Shown in pieces: positions 50,641-63,400 of a stretch of 64,000 bases of DNA. The DNA is from Litoditis marina (Eukaryota; Nematoda; Chromadorea; Rhabditida; Rhabditidae). Position numbers and translations under genes: made by a program. How positions within the stretch are numbered: position 1 is the first letter of the stretch; every line of letters starts with the position of its first letter. The notes under the pieces are model-generated. The model made no database searches, had not been told where the DNA came from, and saw only the letters and a list, made by a program, of their open reading frames with translations. The stretch spans positions 11,819,634 through 11,883,633 of the forward strand of contig OZ038435.1 of assembly GCA_964036275.1 (NCBI GenBank), in the 5' to 3' direction.

Positions 50641-53600
50641 TATTGTTACTGTTCAGTATGATGTAAAATGTTCACATTGCAATTTTCACGTGAGTTACTG
50701 ACGTTTAATTGACCTCAGCATGTCTTCGTTCCACAGAACGAAGGGTTCGGAAATTGAATGTTCAGCGGACTGAGTAGTGGTTCAAGATAAGTTAGGGTAT
50801 TGTTACTGTTCAGTATGATGTAAAATGTTCACATTGCGATTTTCACGTGAGTTACTGACGTTTAATTGACCTCAGCATGTCTTCGTTCCACAGAACGAAG
50901 GGTTCGGAAATTGAATGTTCAGCGGACTGAGTAGTGGTTCAAGATAAGTTAGGGTATTGTTACTGTTCAGTATGATGTAAAAACGTCACATTGAGATTTT
51001 CACGTAAGTTACTGACGTTTAATTGACCTCAGCATGTCTTCGTTCCACAGAACGAAGGGTTCGGAAATTGAATGTTCAGCGGACTGAGTAGTGGTTCAAG
51101 ATAAGTTAGGGTATTGTTACTGTTCAGTATGATGTAAAATGTTCACATTGCGATTTTCACGTGAGTTACTGACGTTTAATTGACCTCAGCATGTCTTCGT
51201 TCCACAGAACGAAGGGTTCGGAAATTGAATGTTCAGCGGACTGAGTAGTGGTTCAAGATAAGTTAGGGTATTGTTACTGTTCAGTATGATGTAAAATGTT
51301 CACATTGCAATTTTCACGTGAGTTACTGACGTTTAATTGACCTCAGCATGTCTTCGTTCCACAGAACGAAGGGTTCGGAAATTGAATGTTCAGCGGACTG
51401 AGTAGTGGTTCAAGATAAGTTAGGGTATTGTTACTGTTCAGTATGATGTAAAATGTTCACATTGCGATTTTCACGTGAGTTACTGACGTTTAATTGACCT
51501 CAGCATGTCTTCGTTCCACAGAACGAAGGGTTCGGAAATTGAATGTTCAGCGGACTGAGTAGTGGTTCAAGATAAGTTAGGGTATTGTTACTGTTCAGTA
51601 TGATGTAAAAACGTCACATTGAGATTTTCACGTAAGTTACTGACGTTTAATTGACCTCAGCATGTCTTCGTTCCACAGAACGAAGGGTTCGGAAATTGAA
51701 TGTTCAGCGGACTGAGTAGTAGTTTAAGATAAGTTAGGGTATTCTTACTGTTCAGTAGGATGTAAAAACGTCACATTGCGATTTTCACGTAAGTTACTGA
51801 CGTTCAATTGACCTCAGCATGTCTTCGTTCCACAGAACGAAGGGTTCGGAAATTGAATGTTCAGCGGACTGAGTAGTGGTTCAAGATAAGTTAGGGTATT
51901 GTTACTGTTTAGTATGATGTGAAAAGGTCACATTGCGATTTTCACGTAAGTTACTGACGTTTAATTGACCTCAGCATGTCTTCGTTCCACAGAACGAAGG
52001 GTTCGGAAATTGAATGTTCAGCGGACTGAGTAGTGGTTCAAGATAAGTTAGGGTATTGTTACTGTTTAGTATGATGTGAAAAGGTCACATTGCGATTTTC
52101 ACGTAAGTTACTGACGTTTAATTGACCTCAGCATGTCTTCGTTCCACAGAACGAAGGGTTCGGAAATTGAATGTTCTGCGGACTGAGTAGTGGTTTAAGA
52201 TGAGTTAGGGTATTGTTACTGTTCAGTATGATGTAAAATGTTCACATTGCGATTTTCACGTGAGTTACTGACGTTTAATTGACCTCAGCATGTCTTCGTT
52301 CCACAGAACGATGGGTTCGGAAATTAAATGTCCAGCGGACTAATTAGTGGTTTGAACCAAGTTAGGGTATTGTTACTGTTCAGTAGGATGTGAAAAGGTC
52401 ACATCGCGATTTTCACGTAAGTTACTGACGTTCAATTGACCTCAGCATGTCTTCGTTCCACAGAACGAAGGGTTCGGAAATTAAATGTCCAGCGGACTGA
52501 GTAGTGGTTTAAGATAAGTTAGGGTATTGTTACTGTTCAGTAGGATGTGAAAAGGTCACATTGCGATTTTCACGTAAGTTACTGACGTTCAATTGACCTC
52601 AGCATGTCTTCGTTCCACAGAACGAAGGGTTCGGAAATTAAATGTCCAGCGGACTAATTTGTGGTTTGAACCAAGTTAGGGTATTGTTACTGTTCAGTAG
52701 GATGTGAAAAGGTCACATCGCAATTTTCACGTAAGTTACTGACGTTCAATTGACCTCAGCATGTCTTCGTTCCACAGAACGAAGGGTTCGGAAATTAAAT
52801 GTCCAGCGGACTAATTAGTGGTTTGAACCAAGTTAGGGTATTGTTACTGTTCAGTAGGATGTGAAAAGGTCACATCGCGATTTTCACGTAAGTTACTGAC
52901 GTTCAATTGACCTCAGCATGTCTTCGTTCCACAAAACGAAGGGTTCGGAAATTAAATGTCCAGCGGACTAATTAGTGGTTTGAACCAAGTTAGGGTATTG
53001 TTACTGTTCAGTAGGATGTGAAAAGGTCACATCGCGATTTTCACGTAAGTTACTGACGTTCAATTGACCTCAGCATGTCTTCGTTCCACAGAACGAAGGG
53101 TTCGGAAATTGAATGTTCAGCGGACTGAGTAGTGGTTTAAGATAAGTTAGGGTATTGTTACTGTTCAGTAGGATGTGAAAAGGTCACATCGCGATTTTCA
53201 CGTAAGTTACTGACGTTCAATTGACCTCAGCATGTCTTCGTTCCACAGAACGAAGGGTTCGGAAATTGAATGTCCAGCGGACTAATTAGTGGTTTGAACC
53301 AAGTTAGGGTATTGTTACTGTTCAGTAGGATGTGAAAAGGTCACATCGCGATTTTCACGTAAGTTACTGACGTTTAATTGACTTCAGCATGTCTTCGTTC
53401 CACAGAACGAAGGGTTCGGAAATTAAATGTCCAGCGGACTAATTAGTGGTTTGAACCAAGTTAGGGTATTGTTACTGTTCAGTAGGATGTGAAAAGGTCA
53501 CATCGCGATTTTCACGTAAGTTACTGACGTTCAATTGACCTCAGCATGTCTTCGTTCCACAGAACGAAGGGTTCGGAAATTAAATGTCCAGCGGACTAAT

Positions 53601-54879
53601 TTGTGGTTTGAACCAAGTTAGGGTATTGTTACTGTTCAGTAGGATGTGAAAAGGTCACATCGCAATTTTCACGTAAGTTACTGACGTTCAATTGACCTCA
53701 GCATGTCTTCGTTCCACAGAACGAAGGGTTCGGAAATTAAATGTCCAGCGGACTAATTAGTGGTTTGAACCAAGTTAGGGTATTGTTACTGTTCAGTAGG
53801 ATGTGAAAAGGTCACATCGCGATTTTCACGTAAGTTACTGACGTTCAATTGACCTCAGCATGTCTTCGTTCCACAAAACGAAGGGTTCGGAAATTAAATG
53901 TCCAGCGGACTAATTAGTGGTTTGAACCAAGTTAGGGTATTGTTACTGTTCAGTAGGATGTGAAAAGGTCACATCGCGATTTTCACGTAAGTTACTGACG
54001 TTCAATTGACCTCAGCATGTCTTCGTTCCACAGAACGAAGGGTTCGGAAATTGAATGTTCAGCGGACTGAGTAGTGGTTTAAGATAAGTTAGGGTATTGT
54101 TACTGTTCAGTAGGATGTGAAAAGGTCACATCGCGATTTTCACGTAAGTTACTGACGTTCAATTGACCTCAGCATGTCTTCGTTCCACAGAACGAAGGGT
54201 TCGGAAATTGAATGTCCAGCGGACTAATTAGTGGTTTGAACCAAGTTAGGGTATTGTTACTGTTCAGTAGGATGTGAAAAGGTCACATCGCGATTTTCAC
54301 GTAAGTTACTGACGTTTAATTGACTTCAGCATGTCTTCGTTCCACAGAACGAAGGGTTCGGAAATTAAATGTCCAGCGGACTAATTAGTGGTTTGAACCA
54401 AGTTAGGGTATTGTTACTGTTCAGTAGGATGTGAAAAGGTCACATCGCGATTTTCACGTAAGTTACTGACGTTTAATTGACCTCAGCATGTCTTCGTTCC
54501 ACAGAACGAAGGGTTCGGAAATTAAATGTCCAGCGGACTAATTAGTGGTTTGAACCAAGTTAGGGTATTGTTACTGTTCAGTAGGATGTGGAAAAGTCAC
54601 ATCGCGATTTTCACGTAAGTTACTGACGTTCAATTGATCTCAGCATGTCTTCGTTCCACAGAACGAAGGGTTCGGAAATTGAATGTTCAGCGGACTGAGT
54701 AGTGGTTTAAGATAAGTCAGGGTATTGTTACTGTTCAGTATGATGTAAAATGTTCACATTGCGATTTTCACGTAAGTTACTGACGTTTAATTGACCTCAG
54801 CATGTCTTCGTTCCACAGAACGAAGGGTTCGGAAATTGAATGTTCAGCGGACTGAGTAGTGGTTTAAGATAAGTCAGGG
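50641..54879. repeat. 27-monomer higher-order block, first copy
   Basis: A 4,239-bp (27 x 157) block whose series of monomer variants repeats exactly in the next 4,239 bp. Checked markers: first variant start 50641/54880, GGTCACATCGCAATT type (CACATCGCAA at 53656/57895), GGATGTGGAAAAG 54585/58824, TTGATCTCAG monomer near 54636/58875. All differ by 4,239. Confidence 0.92.
52714..54597. repeat. Nested 6-monomer (942-bp) duplication in block 1
   Basis: The order of types from the CATCGCAATT monomer at 52714 recurs from 53656, an offset of 942 = 6 x 157, including the CACAAAACG palindrome variant. The same nested pair recurs in block 2 (56953 and 57895), so it arose before the 27-monomer duplication. 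Confidence 0.85.
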
Positions 54880-57800
54880 TATTGTTACTGTTCAGTATGA
54901 TGTAAAATGTTCACATTGCAATTTTCACGTGAGTTACTGACGTTTAATTGACCTCAGCATGTCTTCGTTCCACAGAACGAAGGGTTCGGAAATTGAATGT
55001 TCAGCGGACTGAGTAGTGGTTCAAGATAAGTTAGGGTATTGTTACTGTTCAGTATGATGTAAAATGTTCACATTGCGATTTTCACGTGAGTTACTGACGT
55101 TTAATTGACCTCAGCATGTCTTCGTTCCACAGAACGAAGGGTTCGGAAATTGAATGTTCAGCGGACTGAGTAGTGGTTCAAGATAAGTTAGGGTATTGTT
55201 ACTGTTCAGTATGATGTAAAAACGTCACATTGAGATTTTCACGTAAGTTACTGACGTTTAATTGACCTCAGCATGTCTTCGTTCCACAGAACGAAGGGTT
55301 CGGAAATTGAATGTTCAGCGGACTGAGTAGTGGTTCAAGATAAGTTAGGGTATTGTTACTGTTCAGTATGATGTAAAATGTTCACATTGCGATTTTCACG
55401 TGAGTTACTGACGTTTAATTGACCTCAGCATGTCTTCGTTCCACAGAACGAAGGGTTCGGAAATTGAATGTTCAGCGGACTGAGTAGTGGTTCAAGATAA
55501 GTTAGGGTATTGTTACTGTTCAGTATGATGTAAAATGTTCACATTGCAATTTTCACGTGAGTTACTGACGTTTAATTGACCTCAGCATGTCTTCGTTCCA
55601 CAGAACGAAGGGTTCGGAAATTGAATGTTCAGCGGACTGAGTAGTGGTTCAAGATAAGTTAGGGTATTGTTACTGTTCAGTATGATGTAAAATGTTCACA
55701 TTGCGATTTTCACGTGAGTTACTGACGTTTAATTGACCTCAGCATGTCTTCGTTCCACAGAACGAAGGGTTCGGAAATTGAATGTTCAGCGGACTGAGTA
55801 GTGGTTCAAGATAAGTTAGGGTATTGTTACTGTTCAGTATGATGTAAAAACGTCACATTGAGATTTTCACGTAAGTTACTGACGTTTAATTGACCTCAGC
55901 ATGTCTTCGTTCCACAGAACGAAGGGTTCGGAAATTGAATGTTCAGCGGACTGAGTAGTAGTTTAAGATAAGTTAGGGTATTCTTACTGTTCAGTAGGAT
56001 GTAAAAACGTCACATTGCGATTTTCACGTAAGTTACTGACGTTCAATTGACCTCAGCATGTCTTCGTTCCACAGAACGAAGGGTTCGGAAATTGAATGTT
56101 CAGCGGACTGAGTAGTGGTTCAAGATAAGTTAGGGTATTGTTACTGTTTAGTATGATGTGAAAAGGTCACATTGCGATTTTCACGTAAGTTACTGACGTT
56201 TAATTGACCTCAGCATGTCTTCGTTCCACAGAACGAAGGGTTCGGAAATTGAATGTTCAGCGGACTGAGTAGTGGTTCAAGATAAGTTAGGGTATTGTTA
56301 CTGTTTAGTATGATGTGAAAAGGTCACATTGCGATTTTCACGTAAGTTACTGACGTTTAATTGACCTCAGCATGTCTTCGTTCCACAGAACGAAGGGTTC
56401 GGAAATTGAATGTTCTGCGGACTGAGTAGTGGTTTAAGATGAGTTAGGGTATTGTTACTGTTCAGTATGATGTAAAATGTTCACATTGCGATTTTCACGT
56501 GAGTTACTGACGTTTAATTGACCTCAGCATGTCTTCGTTCCACAGAACGATGGGTTCGGAAATTAAATGTCCAGCGGACTAATTAGTGGTTTGAACCAAG
56601 TTAGGGTATTGTTACTGTTCAGTAGGATGTGAAAAGGTCACATCGCGATTTTCACGTAAGTTACTGACGTTCAATTGACCTCAGCATGTCTTCGTTCCAC
56701 AGAACGAAGGGTTCGGAAATTAAATGTCCAGCGGACTGAGTAGTGGTTTAAGATAAGTTAGGGTATTGTTACTGTTCAGTAGGATGTGAAAAGGTCACAT
56801 TGCGATTTTCACGTAAGTTACTGACGTTCAATTGACCTCAGCATGTCTTCGTTCCACAGAACGAAGGGTTCGGAAATTAAATGTCCAGCGGACTAATTTG
56901 TGGTTTGAACCAAGTTAGGGTATTGTTACTGTTCAGTAGGATGTGAAAAGGTCACATCGCAATTTTCACGTAAGTTACTGACGTTCAATTGACCTCAGCA
57001 TGTCTTCGTTCCACAGAACGAAGGGTTCGGAAATTAAATGTCCAGCGGACTAATTAGTGGTTTGAACCAAGTTAGGGTATTGTTACTGTTCAGTAGGATG
57101 TGAAAAGGTCACATCGCGATTTTCACGTAAGTTACTGACGTTCAATTGACCTCAGCATGTCTTCGTTCCACAAAACGAAGGGTTCGGAAATTAAATGTCC
57201 AGCGGACTAATTAGTGGTTTGAACCAAGTTAGGGTATTGTTACTGTTCAGTAGGATGTGAAAAGGTCACATCGCGATTTTCACGTAAGTTACTGACGTTC
57301 AATTGACCTCAGCATGTCTTCGTTCCACAGAACGAAGGGTTCGGAAATTGAATGTTCAGCGGACTGAGTAGTGGTTTAAGATAAGTTAGGGTATTGTTAC
57401 TGTTCAGTAGGATGTGAAAAGGTCACATCGCGATTTTCACGTAAGTTACTGACGTTCAATTGACCTCAGCATGTCTTCGTTCCACAGAACGAAGGGTTCG
57501 GAAATTGAATGTCCAGCGGACTAATTAGTGGTTTGAACCAAGTTAGGGTATTGTTACTGTTCAGTAGGATGTGAAAAGGTCACATCGCGATTTTCACGTA
57601 AGTTACTGACGTTTAATTGACTTCAGCATGTCTTCGTTCCACAGAACGAAGGGTTCGGAAATTAAATGTCCAGCGGACTAATTAGTGGTTTGAACCAAGT
57701 TAGGGTATTGTTACTGTTCAGTAGGATGTGAAAAGGTCACATCGCGATTTTCACGTAAGTTACTGACGTTCAATTGACCTCAGCATGTCTTCGTTCCACA

Positions 57801-59118
57801 GAACGAAGGGTTCGGAAATTAAATGTCCAGCGGACTAATTTGTGGTTTGAACCAAGTTAGGGTATTGTTACTGTTCAGTAGGATGTGAAAAGGTCACATC
57901 GCAATTTTCACGTAAGTTACTGACGTTCAATTGACCTCAGCATGTCTTCGTTCCACAGAACGAAGGGTTCGGAAATTAAATGTCCAGCGGACTAATTAGT
58001 GGTTTGAACCAAGTTAGGGTATTGTTACTGTTCAGTAGGATGTGAAAAGGTCACATCGCGATTTTCACGTAAGTTACTGACGTTCAATTGACCTCAGCAT
58101 GTCTTCGTTCCACAAAACGAAGGGTTCGGAAATTAAATGTCCAGCGGACTAATTAGTGGTTTGAACCAAGTTAGGGTATTGTTACTGTTCAGTAGGATGT
58201 GAAAAGGTCACATCGCGATTTTCACGTAAGTTACTGACGTTCAATTGACCTCAGCATGTCTTCGTTCCACAGAACGAAGGGTTCGGAAATTGAATGTTCA
58301 GCGGACTGAGTAGTGGTTTAAGATAAGTTAGGGTATTGTTACTGTTCAGTAGGATGTGAAAAGGTCACATCGCGATTTTCACGTAAGTTACTGACGTTCA
58401 ATTGACCTCAGCATGTCTTCGTTCCACAGAACGAAGGGTTCGGAAATTGAATGTCCAGCGGACTAATTAGTGGTTTGAACCAAGTTAGGGTATTGTTACT
58501 GTTCAGTAGGATGTGAAAAGGTCACATCGCGATTTTCACGTAAGTTACTGACGTTTAATTGACTTCAGCATGTCTTCGTTCCACAGAACGAAGGGTTCGG
58601 AAATTAAATGTCCAGCGGACTAATTAGTGGTTTGAACCAAGTTAGGGTATTGTTACTGTTCAGTAGGATGTGAAAAGGTCACATCGCGATTTTCACGTAA
58701 GTTACTGACGTTTAATTGACCTCAGCATGTCTTCGTTCCACAGAACGAAGGGTTCGGAAATTAAATGTCCAGCGGACTAATTAGTGGTTTGAACCAAGTT
58801 AGGGTATTGTTACTGTTCAGTAGGATGTGGAAAAGTCACATCGCGATTTTCACGTAAGTTACTGACGTTCAATTGATCTCAGCATGTCTTCGTTCCACAG
58901 AACGAAGGGTTCGGAAATTGAATGTTCAGCGGACTGAGTAGTGGTTTAAGATAAGTCAGGGTATTGTTACTGTTCAGTATGATGTAAAATGTTCACATTG
59001 CGATTTTCACGTAAGTTACTGACGTTTAATTGACCTCAGCATGTCTTCGTTCCACAGAACGAAGGGTTCGGAAATTGAATGTTCAGCGGACTGAGTAGTG
59101 GTTTAAGATAAGTCAGGG
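54880..59118. repeat. 27-monomer higher-order block, second copy
   Basis: Second copy of 50641-54879 in direct orientation. About six monomers of mixed type follow before the array ends at 60056, including a unique TTCACATGAG variant near 59793. Confidence 0.92.
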
Positions 59119-60056
59119 TATTGTTACTGTTCAGTAGGATGTGGAAAAGTCACATCGCGATTTTCACGTAAGTTACTGACGTTCAATTGACTTCAGCATG
59201 TCTTCGTTCCACAGAACGAAGGGTTCGGAAATTGAATGTTCAGCGGACTGAGTAGTGGTTTAAGATAAGTCAGGGTATTGTTACTGTTCAGTATGATGTA
59301 AAATGTTCACATTGCGATTTTCACGTAAGTTACTGACGTTTAATTGACCTCAGCATGTCTTCGTTCCACAGAACGAAGGGTTCGGAAATTGAATGTTCAG
59401 CGGACTGAGTAGTGGTTTAAGATAAGTTAGGGTATTGTTACTGTTCAGTAGGATGTGAAAAGGTCACATTGCGATTTTCACGTAAGTTACTGACGTTCAA
59501 TTGACCTCAGCATGTCTTCGTTCCACAGAACGAAGGGTTCGGAAATTGAATGTTCAGCGGACTGAGTAGTGGTTCAAGATAAGTTAGGGTATTGTTACTG
59601 TTCAGTATGATGTAAAAACGTCACATTGCGATTTTCACGTAAGTTACTGACGTTCAATTGACCTCAGCATGTCTTCGTTCCACAGAACGAAGGGTTCGGA
59701 AATTGAATGTTCAGCGGACTGAGTAGTGGTTCAAGATAAGTTAGGGTATTGTTACTGTTCAGTATGATGTAAAATGTTCACATTGCGATTTTCACATGAG
59801 TTACTGACGTTTAATTGACCTCAGCATGTCTTCGTTCCACAGAACGAAGGGTTCGGAAATTGAATGTTCAGCGGACTGAGTAGTGGTTTAAGATAAGTCA
59901 GGGTATTGTTACTGTTCAGTATGATGTAAAATGTTCACATTGCGATTTTCACGTAAGTTACTGACGTTTAATTGACCTCAGCATGTCTTCGTTCCACAGA
60001 ACGAAGGGTTCGGAAATTGAATGTTCAGCGGACTGAGTAGTGGTTCAAGATAAGTT

Positions 60057-60455
60057 CCGTTTGTTTGAGAACGAATGATTGATGTGACGCTATAGTGCTC
60101 ATATTTTCTAACTGTACTCGCAGCGTGCCAAAAACTTTGGAAGACTGTTATTTAGAGAAAACATATATTTTACAGAAAGTTTCCCTGAATTCGAACTATA
60201 ACTAACGGGAAGAACTCTTCACATTAATTTCTATTGTTCTTAAGTGTTTCAACATACTCAAGAACTGCCTTGAAATTTCATTGGCAAACTGCCCAAGTCC
60301 AGTTGGAAAATGTGCAAACTATACCCACTCGATATTATCATTCTCAATAGCGGGCGTTGCGGTCAAACCTGGGTTGTTAAGACAAAAGAGCTTACCACTC
60401 GGTTACACTCATTCTGTTTTCTCCGTCCACAATCTTAACCCCACGTCCCCTCCAG
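60057..60455. other. Satellite-to-paralog D junction, no gene seen
   Basis: Unique sequence with no resemblance to the corresponding unit intron or to the NBD exons. A T/C-rich stretch ends in CCCCTCCAG, the acceptor for exon 60456. I see no coding signal beyond chance open frames. Confidence 0.6.
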
Positions 60456-63400
60456 AATCTACCTGATGGCGGAGGATCGTGTGGCTTTCTGTGGTTCGCA
60501 GTCGGAGGCTTCTTCCATGTTTGACGTCATTGGATCCCCCCTTCCCACCAATTTCAACCCCGCCGACCACTACATTTCCACACTCGCCGTCAAGGAAGAG
60601 AAAGAAAAGTCACATATAGAGGTAAGTTTCTAGAGGGTAATTTAATGAAAAAAGTTCGTTCTCAGTTCATTAGGTTAAACACTGCCTACTTTTGTACTGT
60701 AAGCGGCTACGAACTCGTGCTGTCGACGGTACCCGGAATAACACTGACCATTTCAATGACTCGCGTTGAACATTGTGATTGTTAACTGAATACCTCCCTT
60801 CACAATGTGTCTTATATTTTAGACAACACAGGAGTAAAGTTTGAATCAATAAAGCTTGACAATCATTTTCTCTGTGAGCCCACTCAACATCGTGTACAAA
60901 ATCCGAGCAAACACAACTTTCGCCAGCATTTGGTCAACTATTTCGCTTGAGATTTTCAAACTATTTAGCTCTTTTTTTATTCAAGTTTTTGAACTCAAAC
61001 CTGATTAAATAAATGGTTCATTCTATAATACAGACCATTTGTGACCACTACGAACAAAGTACAATTGGGATGGAAATGGCGAGAGATGCAGCGAAGGGAG
61101 GAGAGTCCAGACAGTCAGACAGTTCTCTCATGAGTGGGAGGAGGGAAGAGGAGCTCGACCTCGAGCAGTACCACGCATCGTGAGCACCAGTTTTTTTGAA
61201 ACTTATTAGTTTCAAACATTGCGATGACCAGAAAAAACTACTTTTCGTTGATTACTCATTTTTAGAGCTTAAAAATGTGAATATAGGGTTTGCCAATTTA
61301 ATAGGTTTGGCCAACACAGCGAAATAATTAACATTGCGTACTTGCCTCCGTGCGGGATCGAACCCGTGGGCGCCTAGATAAATGGCAGGCGCACTCCCAA
61401 TTGCGCTATTGGGACAACAGCTATAATAGTTCGGTTGTCTTTACAGATGGTTCGTGCAGCTTCGAATTCTCATAATTCGGAATCTCAAAACAACCATACG
61501 CAACTCCGCTGTGTACAAACTACAAGTATTTCAGACAGTTGTGAGTTTTCACTATACAAGTACGAAATAAAGTTCTAGACTAGCGTGTTGCTAGATATTA
61601 ACCCCACTTTTCATTATGTTGCTCTATCTCTCTCTGTCTCTTTCGCTCTCTTTTCTCTCTCTCTCTCTCTCTCTCTCTACCTTCCCTTCTCTCTCTCTCT
61701 CTTTCTGCTAGTGGTTTCTCCCTTTTCAGCTGATAGCCTCAATCCTTGGAATAATGTTCTCCGGTAGTTCCAATACACAGAAGGAAGTTATGAACATCAA
61801 CGGAGCCAACTTTCAACTGGTGGAGCAGATGGGATTTCTCTTCCAATGGGCATCTATCGGCGTGAGTTTTCAGAACAAGAAGGACGATTAAAATATGTAT
61901 TGAAATATTTGGTTCAAAGTATAAATGACTTAAAGGAGACCGAAGAGCAACATGGTTTCTCGTAAACCTGCTGTATGCTACTTCTAATTACATGCGTTGC
62001 GTGTCGCGCGGCATTGTCATGTGAATGTCACGTGGGACGTGGACTGATCAAACTAATATACGAGTTATTTGTGCTCTCCGATCTCAATAGAGTTAACAGC
62101 TCGAAACAAAACCTTTGCTCAAGTTGTGTTCCGGTCTCCATTAACCATCAGAAGAACCCAATAATTACCGAATGAAAATCCAAAAACGCACAGTTAGGTG
62201 AAGCCGAAATACTCAAGATAGCGGCACACGTTCATTGTATGGCTCATGTGAAACATGGCTCTCAAAACTGTGTTATACTAGTTGAGAAGCACATACTCGC
62301 ACAGGTTTGGTAACTTTTAATTGGGATTAGAAGTTTGCCATGGAACAAACTGTGAAGAACTAACATTCTAGTACGCCAGAACCCTATAGAGATGGAGTAC
62401 TCCAAAACACGCCTAGCAGATTGGCAAGCAGATGACTGCGTCAGTGTCCGCTCGTGAATTCCGTTGTTTTTCGATGAATATTTCTTCAGAACTTCCTCGC
62501 CGAGTTTACCTCCTATCATCGAGAACACAGTTCGAATCTCTATAGAGTCAGCACGTATTTTCTGGCCAAAAATATAGCCGAGGTCAGTGCTTTTGAGAAC
62601 GATTTGCGCCAATTTTCCTCGATTGTCCAGCTACAAAAGCGAGAGAGTATGCAGGTCAATGAGACCGCAGACATCTGCGTCTCTCTGACCTGCGCACTCT
62701 CTCGTCGCGGCCGCTACAAAAGTGGCTAGCCCATTGGCTGGGAATCGTCGAAGTTCATTCCCACTGACACCTTGGCAGAGCGCCAATGAAATTTTGAGCG
62801 ACTGCGTTTTCGAACGTCTTTTTGGTTACATACTGTGACACGGCTAAACAATCACTTAGACATTTCTAGTTCTGAAAATCGTTTGGAAAAACATTGGAAA
62901 CTTGGAACTTTCTCCATTGCAAGCCTATATGGTGTATTTTGCCGTATCTCACTCTGTTTGTAGTTGGATCTTGGTTGTTCTGGTGAAGAGATCAAACTAC
63001 AAAGATCATTCGGTCATTTCAGCTTCCCTACTATATTCTGACTGCCGTTCTATTCGCAGTGATTATGTACCCGTTGACGGCCATTGAAATCCTCTCCTGG
63101 AAGTTCGCCCTGTACATACTGGTGGCCGTGTTGGCACAGAACATCGGCATATCTTTCGGTTAGTTGTTTATTTGTTCAAAGAAATCTATAACTTGTTCAC
63201 CATAGAGATTTTTTTTAGCTTGTTTCTCATGGTTTTTCACGTGTCAAACTACAATCTAACTACAAACCTTCTTTTCCAACTTATCTCTATGTTTCCAGCC
63301 TACGCCGTTGGCTGCATCTTCGAAACGACCACAGCTGCCAGTGAAGCCTTGACGTTCGCCTCGGTACCCCTAATGGTATTCGCCGGTACGTTGAACTGTG

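Larger units (their letters stand above)
36689..53194 (+). repeat. Tandem unit, copy 3 (right part replaced by expanded satellite)
   Basis: Matches copies 1 and 2 through the satellite start and along the first monomers, with one extra monomer near the left edge. At 53194 (CATCGCGA) copies 1 and 2 leave the array into ABCG 5' exons, whereas copy 3 stays in satellite until 60056. The unit is therefore incomplete on its right and no NBD exons follow it. Confidence 0.95.
50050..60056. repeat. 157-bp satellite array, expanded to about 63 monomers (unit 3)
   Basis: Begins with the same diverged edge monomer and monomer order as the other arrays, with one extra monomer early, then continues past their right edge (equivalent point 53194). 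It contains later types not seen in units 1 and 2, such as GGATGTGGAAAAGTC (54585, 58824, 59134). It ends mid-monomer at AAGATAAGTT, a different phase from the ends of arrays 1 and 2. Confidence 0.97.

Noticed and set aside
13470..60050. TTAGGG inside each satellite monomer as telomeric repeat
   Set aside because: It occurs once per 157 bases within AAGTTAGGGTATTG, never in tandem, so it is part of the monomer.
13362..60056. CRISPR array
   Set aside because: The 157-bp units are contiguous with no unique spacers, and the DNA is clearly eukaryotic with spliced genes.
61585..61767. Leu-Ser-rich open frame
   Set aside because: It is a translation of the CT microsatellite and the adjoining exon in the wrong frame.
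62262..62612. Minus-strand 116-codon open frame
   Set aside because: It runs antisense across exon 62490-62582 of paralog D and has no family resemblance.
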